Shown: positions 1 to 9,601, counted from the stretch's first letter. The stretch: 64,000 nucleotides of DNA from Aldehydirespirator sp965220485 (GCA_965220485.1 OZ244832.1:992001-1056000); one strand, 5' to 3'. Numbers and translations: made by a program. The notes: a model not told the origin generated them from the letters alone.

Positions 1-189
1 GCGCAGCGTCGCAGTGCCGGCCATGGCCGACTCGTATAAGGCCAGGTGGGCGGCCATGCTGCGCGGGTTGAGCGAGTGCACGGCGAGGACGTTGTCGACA
101 CGGCCGTATGTGGGATCAACGACCCGCGGATGAAGCTCGCCGAATTCGCCGTCCCAGGAGTCGTCGGGAATGATCTCGATGCGTGCCAC
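1..189 (-). CDS. Carboxymuconolactone decarboxylase/AhpD-like protein, N-terminal part
   Basis: The first 63 codons of a minus-strand gene that starts at a GTG (187-189) and runs off the left edge. The translation opens VARIEIIPDDSWDGEF and continues with DNVLAVHSLNPRSMAAHL, the helix pattern that precedes the redox-active Cys-x-x-Cys in the CMD/AhpD fold (peroxidase-related enzymes). The catalytic part is outside the window, so its activity cannot be judged. A PIG-L deacetylase follows on the same strand, 62 bp upstream of this start. Family assignment comes from pattern recognition only. Confidence 0.6.
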   Translation of the reverse strand, partial: MARIEIIPDDSWDGEFGELHPRVVDPTYGRVDNVLAVHSLNPRSMAAHLALYESAMAGTATLR

Positions 190-251
190 GGGTTCAGCGT
201 TTCACACGAGTCGAGGACTCTGCGAATCTACGCGCAGCCAGCCCGCCGGAC

Positions 252-1007
252 TCATACTGGGATCAGCTCGAAGGCGACTCCGTACCGTACGCCCAGCATC
301 TCGCCGACCCCTTGGCAGCTGTCGCGCAGGAACGAGTCCGGATTGAAGGCGGCGTCACCGAGGTTCTCGATGTAGGTGCCGTGACAGGCCAGGGAGGCCA
401 CTCCCTCCCCGATGTGATCAGTCACGTCCACGGCGTGGGTGGGTGCCGGCGAGGATGCGTAGGCGATCCAGCTCACTCCGCTCCACGGCTCGCCCGTGTC
501 GGTGAACATCCAGCGGTTGGCCGCGTCCCGCACGGCGTCGGGCAGAGCCCGGCCCAACTCACGGTGGTCGACGTGGTTCCACGGCCCTGAGTCGCCCCAC
601 CGGTCGCGGTAGTTCGACCCGATGATCACCTCGGGCCGGTGACGGCGGATCGCCGCGGCCAGATCCTGGCGCAGCTCAAGTCCGTTCACGACCAGGCCGT
701 CGGGGTGGTCCAGGAACTCGACCACCGAGACACCCACCGCCGCCGCGGCAGCTACCTGCTCCGCCGAGCGCAGCGGACCGGTCTGGTCCGGAGGCATGGA
801 ATCGATGCCGGCCTCGCCCCGAGTGGCCAGCACGTAACGGACGTCCTTGCCTATGGCGGTCCAGCGGGCTATGGCCGCCGACGCGCCGTACTCGAGGTCG
901 TCGGGATGGGCCACCACCGCCAGGGCACGGCTCCAATCCTCTGGCAGCCCGTCCAGAAGGGCACCCGCCTCCGGGTTCGGACTCCCCGCGGGGTCAGTGC
1001 TGCTCAC
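252..1007 (-). CDS. PIG-L family deacetylase (MshB/Mca/LmbE-like)
   Basis: A 251-residue zinc-dependent N-deacetylase of the PIG-L fold, which acts on N-acetylglucosaminyl or related conjugates; in Actinobacteria this family includes the mycothiol enzymes MshB and Mca. The metal-binding motif AHPDDLEYG lies near residue 25, and a second His pair is in WNHVDHRELGRA near residue 140. The frame stays open far upstream, but the domain begins just after GTG 1005-1007 (VSSTDPAGSPN), so I chose that start; the extra upstream frame overlaps the DUF4143 remnant on the other strand. Mycothiol use would agree with the mycothione reductase at 53269-54630, but the substrate is not determined. Confidence 0.8.
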   Translation of the reverse strand: MSSTDPAGSPNPEAGALLDGLPEDWSRALAVVAHPDDLEYGASAAIARWTAIGKDVRYVLATRGEAGIDSMPPDQTGPLRSAEQVAAAAAVGVSVVEFLDHPDGLVVNGLELRQDLAAAIRRHRPEVIIGSNYRDRWGDSGPWNHVDHRELGRALPDAVRDAANRWMFTDTGEPWSGVSWIAYASSPAPTHAVDVTDHIGEGVASLACHGTYIENLGDAAFNPDSFLRDSCQGVGEMLGVRYGVAFELIPV

Positions 1008-1189
1008 CGGGCTCAAACTAACGGCTCCCGCTTCCCGGCCGGGGCAGAGACCTACTATCGCCGCCGTGGCCCACCCACCGTCGGCAGCCTCGACATCGAA
1101 GAACTGTAGGCCATTGGAACCTGAAACTGTAGGCTCGTGCCGCCGAGAATTGTTGGATGCCAGTCGGCGGCGCGCCGGAGGCTGCCGAA

Positions 1190-1627
1190 CCGACATCTCG
1201 TCAGTCGATGAGGTGGCACGCGACCCGGCCGGTGTGGCCCGGTTGGTCGCATCCATCGCCCGCAACGTCGCCACCACAGCCTCGTTCTCGAAGCTCGCCG
1301 CCGACGCCGCTGGCGACCGGCCCCTCAACCGCACAACAGCCACTGAGTACCTGAGGTCGTTGGAGCGGCTATTCATAGTGGAGGACGCCCCCTGCTGGCG
1401 CTCGCACCTGCGGTCGAGGTCCACGCTGCACAGCTCGCCCAAGCGCCACTTCGTCGATCCGTCGCTGGCCGTCTCGGCCCTGGGCGCCAGCCCCCAGCGG
1501 CTGCTGGCCGACCTGGAGGCGCTGGGGTTCCTGTTCGAGTCGTTGGCGGTGCGCGACTTGCGCATCTACGGCCAGGCCGCCGGCGCCTCAGTCTGGCACT
1601 ACCGCGACAGTGACAAGCTCGAAGTCG
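1190..1627 (+). pseudogene. Remnant of a DUF4143 AAA ATPase (C-terminal domain only)
   Basis: A plus-strand stretch translating DISSVDEVARDPAGVARLV, then RTTATEYLRSLERLFIVED and SVWHYRDSDKLEV. This is the middle and C-terminal DUF4143 part of an ATP-binding protein usually about 400 residues long. The Walker A ATPase half is missing. The reading also stops matching right after DSDKLEV, where the family normally continues with Asp and an EVKLG-type strand. No good start or stop delimits it, and it overlaps the upstream frame of the PIG-L gene. I read it as a decayed fragment. Intact members are often encoded near toxin-type or mobile genes. Confidence 0.65.
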
Positions 1628-1685
1628 CACCGCGTCTTCTCCCTCTGCCCCCGGCGTCCCGACCCTGGAGCGCACCACTTCGGAA

Positions 1686-3137
1686 TCAACGGAGGACTAG
1701 GCGACCGTCCCGCACGTCGGCGGCAATGCCGACCGTCTCGTCGCTGGTGACCGCGTCGATCGTCCCTTGGTCGGTAGCGGTGGCCCAGCCTCGTGTTCCG
1801 TCGTCGAAGCGCACCAGCCCCACCACGGCGGGGCATGTTTGCACGTAGTCCACGGTCACGGCGTCGAGGAGGGCGGGCCCCTCACGATCCGGGGGAGCGA
1901 GCTCGCGGGGGTGCAGCGGCGGGGTCTGTCGCGACGTCACGTACGGCGACGCTGGCGGAGACGCAGCCAGCAGGCCGAGCGCATGCTTGGCCGCGATGCC
2001 GCCGCTGCCTTGCACCAGGCCGGTGCCGTCCGGGCCGTCCTCGCGCAAGCGGTCCACCATGGCAATGAGGCCCTCGCCCGCACTGAAGTTCACCGGTGCG
2101 CCCGCGAACGCGAGGCCTCCTGAAACGGTGAGGGGGCGACGGTCGACGATCCCGAGCGCGTCAACGCTCAACGCGATCATTGAGGGAAAGCAGGCATAGA
2201 GATCCAGGTGGCTGATACTGGCGGGGTCTCCGGTGACCGAGAGAATGTCGTCGGCTGCCGCCCGCAGGCCGGGGTGGGTGGCCAGCTCGCGCCGGCTTGC
2301 CACGAACTCAGTGTCGTAGGCGAGGGCGATGCGGTGGGGGAAGACCATGCGATCGCTCGCGATGCCGTGTTCTCGTGCGACTCCCAGCGAGCAGACGAGC
2401 AGGGCGCCGGCCCGGTCGACCGTGTTGTTGGCCACCATGGCCTTCGTGTACGGCCAGCTGACCAGCTGATTCGTGGGTGACACCTCGGCGATCTCTCCGG
2501 GCGACATCGAACGCCGGGTGGCGGCATGCTCAACGCCGGCGGCGACTGCTGAGAATCCTGCGCAGAGTTCCGCGACCCGACGGCGGTTCTCAGCCATGGT
2601 CTCACCCCGCTGCGCCCTAATGGCGCTCTCAAGCAGTGCGAAAGCGTTCCTGGGCAAGTCGCCGGCGACGGCTGCCGCGGCTGGATCTCCGATCACCAGT
2701 GGCGGTCCCCAGAGCTCATCGGGCGAAGACTCTGTCTCGGGGAGTCGGGGAGCTTCGATGCCCTGTCGCCGCGCCATCCGGCGGGACCGGGTGCACTCGC
2801 CCCCGACAATCAGCGCCGCGCCGAGGGCGCCTCGTTGGATGCGATCAGCGATCTCGGCGAGCAGCGCCACCGGCGTTTGCCCGCCGATGGTGGTCAACAG
2901 CGTGCGGGCGTCGGCCCCGATCGCCTCGGCGATCCATCTCCCGGGATTGCGATAGCGCCACAAGCCGCCGGCGACGGCAACCAGGTCGACCTTCGAGGCG
3001 ATGCCGGCGAAGCCGCAGTCGCTGATCGCGGCGCGTGCCGCGTCGATCATGAGCGAGACGGGCTCTGTGATCGCATCTGGATCGTGCGGTGTCGCAATGG
3101 ACACGCCGACGATGGCGGGTGCCTGACCCGGTGCCAT
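1686..3137 (-). CDS. Thiolase-like protein type 1 (acetyl-CoA acetyltransferase family) with TLP1 C-terminal domain
   Basis: A 483-residue member of the thiolase superfamily. The N-terminal part (AIVGVSIATPHDPDAITEP, then CTRSRRMARRQG near residue 110) and the central SHLDLYACFPSMIALSVDALG have the order seen in actinobacterial thiolase-like proteins of type 1. The last ~80 residues (from about TPPLHPRELAP) match the extra beta-rich domain of TLP1 proteins (VVGLVRFDDGTRGWATATD). The family handles CoA thioesters, probably in lipid or sterol metabolism, but the physiological substrate is not established. It starts at ATG 3137 with no close operon partner. The length is typical, so it looks intact. 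Confidence 0.78.
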   Translation of the reverse strand: MAPGQAPAIVGVSIATPHDPDAITEPVSLMIDAARAAISDCGFAGIASKVDLVAVAGGLWRYRNPGRWIAEAIGADARTLLTTIGGQTPVALLAEIADRIQRGALGAALIVGGECTRSRRMARRQGIEAPRLPETESSPDELWGPPLVIGDPAAAAVAGDLPRNAFALLESAIRAQRGETMAENRRRVAELCAGFSAVAAGVEHAATRRSMSPGEIAEVSPTNQLVSWPYTKAMVANNTVDRAGALLVCSLGVAREHGIASDRMVFPHRIALAYDTEFVASRRELATHPGLRAAADDILSVTGDPASISHLDLYACFPSMIALSVDALGIVDRRPLTVSGGLAFAGAPVNFSAGEGLIAMVDRLREDGPDGTGLVQGSGGIAAKHALGLLAASPPASPYVTSRQTPPLHPRELAPPDREGPALLDAVTVDYVQTCPAVVGLVRFDDGTRGWATATDQGTIDAVTSDETVGIAADVRDGRLVLR

Positions 3138-3315
3138 CAGACCACGGTACCGGGCACGGCATCTCCGGGCTCTCAGGAATCGAGGGCTCTAGTCCTGGTG
3201 TCAGAGTCCTGGTGTCAGGCGACGTAGCCGACACTGGGGCAGAAGCGAGAGGTTGACGGAACTCGGAGCGCCTCCACGCCGGACACGACAACCGCGGCAG
3301 GTGCCATGCGATGGG

Positions 3316-3741
3316 TTACGTTCCGGTGCTCGCGTCCAGTGCCGGGCCGGTGTGCGACCGTGCGACTGAGCCGCTTCGCAGCCGCAGGCGCGACACGACG
3401 GAGTACAGCAGCCACGACAGGCACCAGACCACCACGACGACCAGGAGCACGGTGCCGCCGTCGGGGCTCAGACCGGGAGCGTAGAACGGCTTCACGAAAT
3501 ACTGTGAGATGAAGCCTCCTCGATACGGCGTCTCACCCGCGAGACGCCAGAAGTGCTTCTCCCAGACCGTCAGCGGGCACGGCAGCCGGGGCAGGTTCAC
3601 CACCGCGGTCGGCACCAGCATGGTCAGGTACCACTTCATCAACCGGGGCCTGCGCGCCGCCAGTGGAGCGCCCACGATGATGAACACGGCCAGCAGCCCG
3701 TGCGCGACCGCAATCGCGCTCGCCAGCAACCACGCCCCCAC
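3316..3741 (-). CDS. DUF2784 family membrane protein, copy A
   Basis: A 141-residue small membrane protein. A hydrophobic N-terminal segment (WLLASAIAVAHGLLAVFIIVG) is followed by the DUF2784 signature PCPLTVWEKHFWRLAGETPY near residues 55-75 and a second strong membrane segment (VLLVVVVVWCLSWLLYSVVS) near residue 115. The function of this family is unknown. An almost identical gene lies at 8136-8561 on the same strand, and the similarity continues through the tail and into the flanking DNA, so the two copies arose by segment duplication. The extreme C-terminus (SHTGPALDASTGT) is the least conserved part between copies. Confidence 0.85.
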   Translation of the reverse strand: MGAWLLASAIAVAHGLLAVFIIVGAPLAARRPRLMKWYLTMLVPTAVVNLPRLPCPLTVWEKHFWRLAGETPYRGGFISQYFVKPFYAPGLSPDGGTVLLVVVVVWCLSWLLYSVVSRLRLRSGSVARSHTGPALDASTGT

Positions 3742-3820
3742 AACCTCACACTACTGCGACGTCTGCCGCCGAAGTGTTCAGGTGGCCCAATACGGACCAC
3801 AGGTGGTAACATCTGATCCA

Positions 3821-3982
3821 ATGGTATGCGTCGAGTTGGAGCGGATCGAAGCGCTGGAACTGCTGGGAATGGTCGTCGCGCATCTGAACATCGCGGAGGC
3901 GTCCGGCGATCTGTCACCTCGAATCGCGACCCTCGTGGGCATCCGTGACAAGCTGGCCGCCGGGCTGCGGAAGGTGCAATGA
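3821..3982 (+). CDS. Small hypothetical protein (53 aa), first gene of a two-gene unit
   Basis: Starts at ATG 3821 and encodes MVCVELERIEALELLGMVV followed by a helical, charged tail ending AAGLRKVQ. It overlaps the next gene by 4 bases (ATGA at 3979-3982), so the two are almost certainly translated together. I do not recognise a family. A longer upstream open frame exists, but it would run over the antisense of the DUF2784 gene, so I preferred this start. Predicted to be a soluble helical protein. A small regulatory or toxin-antitoxin-like pair is possible but not shown. Confidence 0.55.
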   Translation: MVCVELERIEALELLGMVVAHLNIAEASGDLSPRIATLVGIRDKLAAGLRKVQ

Positions 3983-4239
3983 GCTACACCGACGCTGATG
4001 TGTCCGCCGCGATCGCGGCCATGGACAAGTACCGGTCCGGGCTCGACTACGAGATCGGGGCCGCGCTCGTCGTCGTCGGTCTGAGTGCGGAGCGGGCCGA
4101 CAGGGAGATTGTTATCCGCGACGACATGATCCGGGTCGCCCACCGTGTCGGTGCCTCGCTGCGACAGATCGCAGAGGCATCCGGACTCGGCCGCAAGACC
4201 GTCACTGCGATCGTCGAAGCGGATCCGCTCCGGGCCTGA
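3979..4239 (+). CDS. Small protein with a C-terminal helix-turn-helix-like segment
   Basis: An 86-residue protein overlapping the preceding 53-residue gene by ATGA. The last third, RVGASLRQIAEASGLGRKTV, has the spacing of a helix-turn-helix (short helix, Gly turn, recognition helix with Gly-Arg-Lys-Thr), like the sigma-70 region 4 or Xre/helix_turn_helix segments of small regulators. The first half is acidic and helical (DVSAAIAAMDKYRSGLDYE). It probably binds DNA with or under the control of its coupled neighbour. The target is unknown, and I recognise no exact family. Confidence 0.55.
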   Translation: MSYTDADVSAAIAAMDKYRSGLDYEIGAALVVVGLSAERADREIVIRDDMIRVAHRVGASLRQIAEASGLGRKTVTAIVEADPLRA

Positions 4240-4257
4240 TGCCGGACCGATCGAGTC

Positions 4258-4517
4258 TCACATCCGTTGGGGCAGGTCGTCGTCGATGCAGGCGCGGATA
4301 ATTTCTTCGTAGCTGTTGTCGGCCACAAATCCGAGACTGGCAGCGCGGGCTGTGTCGAAGCGCGGGGGCCATCTTCTTGAACTCCGTCGTCCTTCTTTCT
4401 GGAATATGTGCCGGCAGCGCGGGCTGTGTCGAAGCGCGGGGGCCATCCCGAAACGATCTCGGCGACCGCAGGATCGGGTGCCTCGGTGATCAGCGCTACT
4501 GCCGCGGGGCCGGCCAC
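4258..4517 (-). pseudogene. C-terminal remnant of an NAD-dependent epimerase/dehydrogenase (DenD-like)
   Basis: Two minus-strand frames join into one family tail. The upper frame reads AAVALITEAPDPAVAEIVSG and GWPPRFDTARAA; the lower one repeats WPPRFDTARAA and ends SLGFVADNSYEEIIRACIDDDLPQ. This is the C-terminus of extended SDRs of the D-erythronate dehydrogenase type (W-P-x-x-F-D-x-x-R-A, then LGF-x-A-D-x-S). The frame break is caused by a 74-bp internal tandem duplication, which is not a multiple of three. The Rossmann N-terminal two-thirds of the protein is absent, so the gene is dead. Confidence 0.6.
4339..4447. repeat. Two 35-bp direct repeats, 74 bp apart, inside the epimerase remnant
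   Basis: The segment beginning GGCAGCGCGGGCTGTGTCGA occurs at 4339 and again at 4413 without visible change over about 35 bp. The intervening 39 bp contains an AAGAAGG-type purine/pyrimidine tract. The offset of 74 bp breaks the reading frame of the remnant at 4258-4517. Confidence 0.85.
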
Positions 4518-4552
4518 CCGCCCGAGCGGCGGCTAGAGGCCGCCCCGCGTCC

Positions 4553-4600
4553 AAATTGATGGCGGCAGTGGGCCTCTCGGGGCCAAATCGTCATCAATTT
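4553..4600. terminator. Inverted repeat beside the 3' end of katG
   Basis: Arms AAATTGATG (4553-4561) and CATCAATTT (4592-4600) pair perfectly around an inner GGGCC/GGCCC-type hairpin. It lies 46 bp beyond the katG stop, where a terminator would be expected, but there is no clear U-run. It may instead be a repeat-derived palindrome. The outer arms share AAATTGA with the 14-bp palindrome around 21619-21758. Confidence 0.4.
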
Positions 4601-4646
4601 CGGCGGCACGAGTCGAATGCACCGCGACTCAGGCCGCCTATGAACC

Positions 4647-6872
<2,226 letters not shown>

Positions 6873-6909
6873 TGCTCCTTGGCTTTTGGGTGGGTTGATG
6901 GTGTCGATC

Positions 6910-6983
6910 TCATGAATCGTGGCCGGCAGCGGCGGACGCTTTCTGGCAGGCGGGGCAGAGTCCCCAGTAGATGACCCCGTCCA
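6910..6983 (-). pseudogene. C-terminal remnant of a Fur-family regulator
   Basis: The minus strand upstream of katG reads LDGVIYWGLCPACQKASAA and then stops at 6910-6912. The GLCP-x-C segment is the zinc-binding C-terminal motif of Fur/FurA proteins. Only about 22 codons remain and nothing upstream matches the rest of a Fur protein. The gene appears to have lost nearly all its coding sequence while leaving its tail, and perhaps its operator, next to katG. Confidence 0.6.
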
Positions 6984-7000
6984 GATTAGGATCTAATCTG
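6982..7000. promoter_or_regulatory. Palindromic operator candidate upstream of katG
   Basis: CAGATTA (6982-6988) and TAATCTG (6994-7000) form a perfect 7-bp inverted repeat around GGATC. It lies about 110 bp upstream of the katG start and abuts the Fur remnant. AT-rich inverted repeats of this size are typical Fur/PerR-type operators. Whether a regulator elsewhere in the genome still uses it is unknown. Confidence 0.45.
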
Positions 7001-7046
7001 AGCAATCTTCGCGATCTTCAGGATGAGGTGCGGTGCGGCAGCAGTC

Positions 7047-8018
7047 CTATGTCGTGATCGGTGCCATGACGTCGGTCCAGAACATGGTCATGTCGTCGAA
7101 AAAGAGGGGCACGAGCTCGGGGTTGCCGGCGATGCTGGCGCCGCGGACTCCGAAGCCTGCTTTGATGGCGTACAGGAAGCCGTCGCGGTCGACCAACTCC
7201 GGGTCGGGCTCGTCGGAGGTCGGCAGGAAGAAGGCGCCGTCATCTGCGATGTAGAATGTGGGCGCACCCGGCGTCACCGAGGCGTGCAGTATGTGCTCGA
7301 GGGGGGTTGTGCGGTCGAAGCTGTGGTTTGCGCCCGCCACGATCCGCACAGTCGCATCGCCACCTGAGACCCGTATGGCGTGGATGTGGGCTTGGACCTG
7401 CATCGGTGAGCACCAGTCGTCGAGATCGCCGATGATCGCCCGAACCCGTGTGGTGCCGACGGCGGGGTTTAGGAACTGTTGCCCCGACCAGGGATAGGCG
7501 GCGTACACCCCAATGAGCTTGGGGGCGTTGGACGCCGCTGCGAGGTGCACCGACGCGGCGCTCAGCACCGCCGAGCCGCCTCGGCTGTGGCCTTGGGCGC
7601 CGATGCGTGCTGGGTCGATATCGGGGCGGGCGGCAAGGATCTCGGCGGTGGCGAGAACGTCCCAGGCGCTGGCCGCGAAGGAGAACTGGACCTGATTGTG
7701 GACTGTGGTGACGACGCCACGCGTACCGAACGGGTCGATAGCGCACGCCGCAATGGCAGCGTCGGTGATCGCCGCCGCGATTCCGCAGTGGTGCAGCTGG
7801 AGTCCGAGGCTGCCCGGGGCGATGACCACGACCGGGAACGGTCCGGGTCCCTCGGGCAGGAAGAGCTTTGCCCACAGGTCCTGGCGCGGCATCGCAGCGG
7901 TGTCGGAGATCGCTTGATGGAAGTTCTTGGGATTCGCCGACGGAATCGCCAGCGCCTCGCCGGCCAGACCGTTGGACAAACAGAAGTCGTCGTCGTGGAC
8001 GGCCTCGTCATCGGTCAC
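7047..8018 (-). CDS. Dienelactone hydrolase-family alpha/beta hydrolase
   Basis: A 323-residue alpha/beta hydrolase. The nucleophile elbow is GHSRGG near residue 145. The acid is probably an Asp in IGDLDDWCSPMQ near residue 200, and the catalytic His is in AGANHSFDRTTP near residue 235. The strand order around FPVVVIAPGSLGLQLHH is that of dienelactone hydrolase-like serine hydrolases. There is no signal peptide, so it should be cytoplasmic. The C-terminal ~60 residues (FFLPTSDEPDPELVDRDGFL onward) extend beyond the core fold. It starts at ATG 8018. The substrate cannot be named from sequence. Confidence 0.75.
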   Translation of the reverse strand: MTDDEAVHDDDFCLSNGLAGEALAIPSANPKNFHQAISDTAAMPRQDLWAKLFLPEGPGPFPVVVIAPGSLGLQLHHCGIAAAITDAAIAACAIDPFGTRGVVTTVHNQVQFSFAASAWDVLATAEILAARPDIDPARIGAQGHSRGGSAVLSAASVHLAAASNAPKLIGVYAAYPWSGQQFLNPAVGTTRVRAIIGDLDDWCSPMQVQAHIHAIRVSGGDATVRIVAGANHSFDRTTPLEHILHASVTPGAPTFYIADDGAFFLPTSDEPDPELVDRDGFLYAIKAGFGVRGASIAGNPELVPLFFDDMTMFWTDVMAPITT

Positions 8019-8135
8019 CGCGTCTCCTCCCCGCGCCCGGAGCGCCCCCAGTCAGGGGACGGAGTTCGTAGATGAGGCGGGCGAGGGCGGCTCCGACGGC
8101 GGGGGCGTCGATCTGGCATGCACCCCGTGAACGCC

Positions 8136-8561
8136 TCACGTTCCGGTGCCCGTGTCCAGCGTCGGGCGGGCGCGGGACTGCGGCACTGAGCCGTTCCGCA
8201 GCCGCAGGCGCGAGACGGCGGAGTACAGCAGCCACGACAGGCACCAGACCACCACGAGGACCCGCAGAACGGTCTCGTCGCCGGGCCTCAGACCGGGAGC
8301 ATAAAACGGCTCCACGAAATACTGGGAGATGAAGCCTCCTCGGTACGGTGTCTCACCCGCGAGGCGCCAGAAGTGCTTCTCCCAAACCGTCAGCGGGCAC
8401 CGCAGCCCGCCGAGGTTCACCACCGCGGTCGACGCCAGCATGATCAGGTACCACCTCATCATCCGGGGCCTGCGTGCGGCCAGCGGAGCGCCCACTATGA
8501 GGAAGACGGCCAGCAGCCCGTGCGCAAGTGCTATTGCGATCGCCAGCAACCACCCGCCCAC
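8136..8561 (-). CDS. DUF2784 family membrane protein, copy B
   Basis: A 141-residue paralogue of the gene at 3316-3741, with the same length, strand and CPLTVWEKHFWRLAGETPY motif. It differs mainly by conservative changes (for example LGGLR for LPRLP before the motif, LRVLVVVWCLSWLLYSAVS in the last membrane segment). Matching flanks (a CTTCACACTACTGCGATGTC-like segment just beyond the start) show that the duplication extended outside the coding region. The 4.8 kb between the copies carries unrelated genes. Function unknown. Confidence 0.85.
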   Translation of the reverse strand: MGGWLLAIAIALAHGLLAVFLIVGAPLAARRPRMMRWYLIMLASTAVVNLGGLRCPLTVWEKHFWRLAGETPYRGGFISQYFVEPFYAPGLRPGDETVLRVLVVVWCLSWLLYSAVSRLRLRNGSVPQSRARPTLDTGTGT

Positions 8562-8710
8562 AGCTTCACACTACTGCGATGTCATCGAGCGCCGACAGTT
8601 GCGCCGGGGCGGCCTCGGGGAACCGCCCGACAACCTGCGGGTTGATCCCGTCGAGCCGCAAACAGCCTTGGAGAGCGTTCGGGATCGAGGGTGTCGCCCC
8701 CGTGCGGGTC

Positions 8711-9091
8711 TCAGACTGGAACAACGTCGATCCGCCGATTGCTGGCCGCCGCAAGGATGGCGAGGTCGTCGGGATCCGAGGTGATGACCTGGTCGCCGTG
8801 GTCGGCCAGGGCAACCAGGGCTGCGTCGATCGCGTCTGACAGGCCGCTGCGAGCGAGCAGGACGCCGGCGCGCCGTCCCAACTCGGCATCGAGGGGGACG
8901 ATCTCGACGGCCTGAAGCGCAGCGGCAAGCCGTGCCTGCCGTCCGGTCCCGCCGCGCCATACCTGCGCAACCACGCCGCCGTGGGTCCTCGGCGGGTCTG
9001 CAGCCTGCAGGGCGCCCTTGAGGCGGCGCCACATCTGGCGGTCGTGGCTCTCGAGCGCGATGAGTGCGCCCGAGTCCAGGATCTCGCTCAT
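8711..9091 (-). CDS. vapC: PIN-domain ribonuclease toxin VapC
   Basis: A 126-residue PIN-domain protein, the toxin of a VapBC module that cleaves RNA using Mg/Mn held by acidic residues. Visible acidic positions are ILDSGALIALE (first Asp and Glu), SDAIDAALVALAD and ITSDPDDLAIL. I chose ATG 9091 because the PIN fold begins there. However, the frame stays open upstream to a GTG at 9190 that overlaps the vapB stop (GTGA), adding 33 residues that are almost entirely encoded by the 96-bp element at 9114-9209. Either start could be used, and the longer form would be a VapC with an element-encoded leader. The antitoxin VapB is immediately upstream. Confidence 0.8.
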   Translation of the reverse strand: MSEILDSGALIALESHDRQMWRRLKGALQAADPPRTHGGVVAQVWRGGTGRQARLAAALQAVEIVPLDAELGRRAGVLLARSGLSDAIDAALVALADHGDQVITSDPDDLAILAAASNRRIDVVPV

Positions 9092-9113
9092 CCGGCTCGT
9101 CGAGCAGCGACTC

Positions 9114-9209
9114 TTAGGACGTGCGCGGATAGGCGTTGTGTCGGCTGTGAATTCGTTGGGATTTCGGGGATCTTCAAGGCCATTGCTCACCTATTCGCGC
9201 GGCCCCTTA
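9114..9209. repeat. 96-bp palindromic element, copy 1 (between vapB and vapC)
   Basis: The left end TTAGGACGTGCGCGGATAGG and the inverted right end TAAGGGGCCGCGCGAATAGG are imperfect terminal inverted repeats. Copies 2 (21631-21726) and 3 (52917-53012) have the same ends and exactly the same 96-bp length. Read on the minus strand, the element supplies the last codons and TGA stop of vapB and then an open GTG frame that runs into vapC. A single base (CTT for CTA at 9113-9115) removes the stop found at this position in copies 2 and 3. Because 96 is divisible by three, the insertion keeps frame. Confidence 0.75.
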
Positions 9210-9459
9210 GCGACGCAGCCGCGTCGCGATCCCGCTGGGCTTGCTCCTCGATCTCGTCGTCGGTGATGACGCCGTGCTCGGCTTCGTACTCGGAGACCAG
9301 CCGGCTCAGCACGGCAAGTCGCTGGTCTCTGTCGCGTCGTTGTGCCATCGCCTCGCCGATCCACTCGCTGACCGATCGGGATCGTCCCTCACTCACTGCC
9401 GTGTTGGCCTCGTGGAGGAGTGCTTCATCCACAGTGACCGTGACCCGCTGCTTGTGCAT
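9187..9459 (-). CDS. vapB: VapB-type antitoxin
   Basis: A 90-residue antitoxin partner of the PIN toxin. The N-terminus MHKQRVTVTVDEALLHEANT has the short strand plus helix of a ribbon-helix-helix DNA-binding dimer, and the rest is a charged helical toxin-binding tail (VSEYEAEHGVITDDEIEEQA). The final residues LRGRANR and the stop are contributed by the 96-bp element, so the native C-terminus may have been replaced. It probably represses its own promoter together with VapC. Confidence 0.75.
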   Translation of the reverse strand: MHKQRVTVTVDEALLHEANTAVSEGRSRSVSEWIGEAMAQRRDRDQRLAVLSRLVSEYEAEHGVITDDEIEEQAQRDRDAAASLRGRANR

Positions 9460-9466
9460 ACACTCA

Positions 9467-9601
9467 TCATATTAGAGCACGCGTATCTGCATACGTTCCG
9501 CGCTGGACGGGGATCTTCACCGGGGCGTCGGCAGCCAGCCCCGAGGCGGTGACGGCGGTGCCGAGAATCTCGGCCTCGTCCGGCGGTGCGATGTCAACCA
9601 T
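9467..9601 (-). CDS. Possible 44-aa ORF upstream of vapB
   Basis: ATG 9601 opens a frame reading MVDIAPPDEAEILGTAVTA and ending YADTRALI at 9467-9469, just inside the vapB leader. No family is recognised. It could be a real short gene, a remnant of a longer gene, or chance in GC-rich DNA. The rest of 9460-9757 shows no other gene; this is the promoter region of vapBC and of the plus-strand operon that starts at 9758. Confidence 0.25.
   Translation of the reverse strand: MVDIAPPDEAEILGTAVTASGLAADAPVKIPVQRGTYADTRALI

Noticed and set aside
252..1565. 437-codon form of the PIG-L gene
   Set aside because: The first 186 codons have no homology to the family, overlap the DUF4143 remnant and lie before the zinc motif by an abnormal distance.
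8566..8710. Minus-strand tail reading LDGINPQVVGRFPEAAPAQL, like the end of an aminopeptidase N
   Set aside because: Too short and weak (one NPQV-x-x-R-like motif) to call a remnant; it lies in a different frame from the VapC gene with no supporting upstream part.
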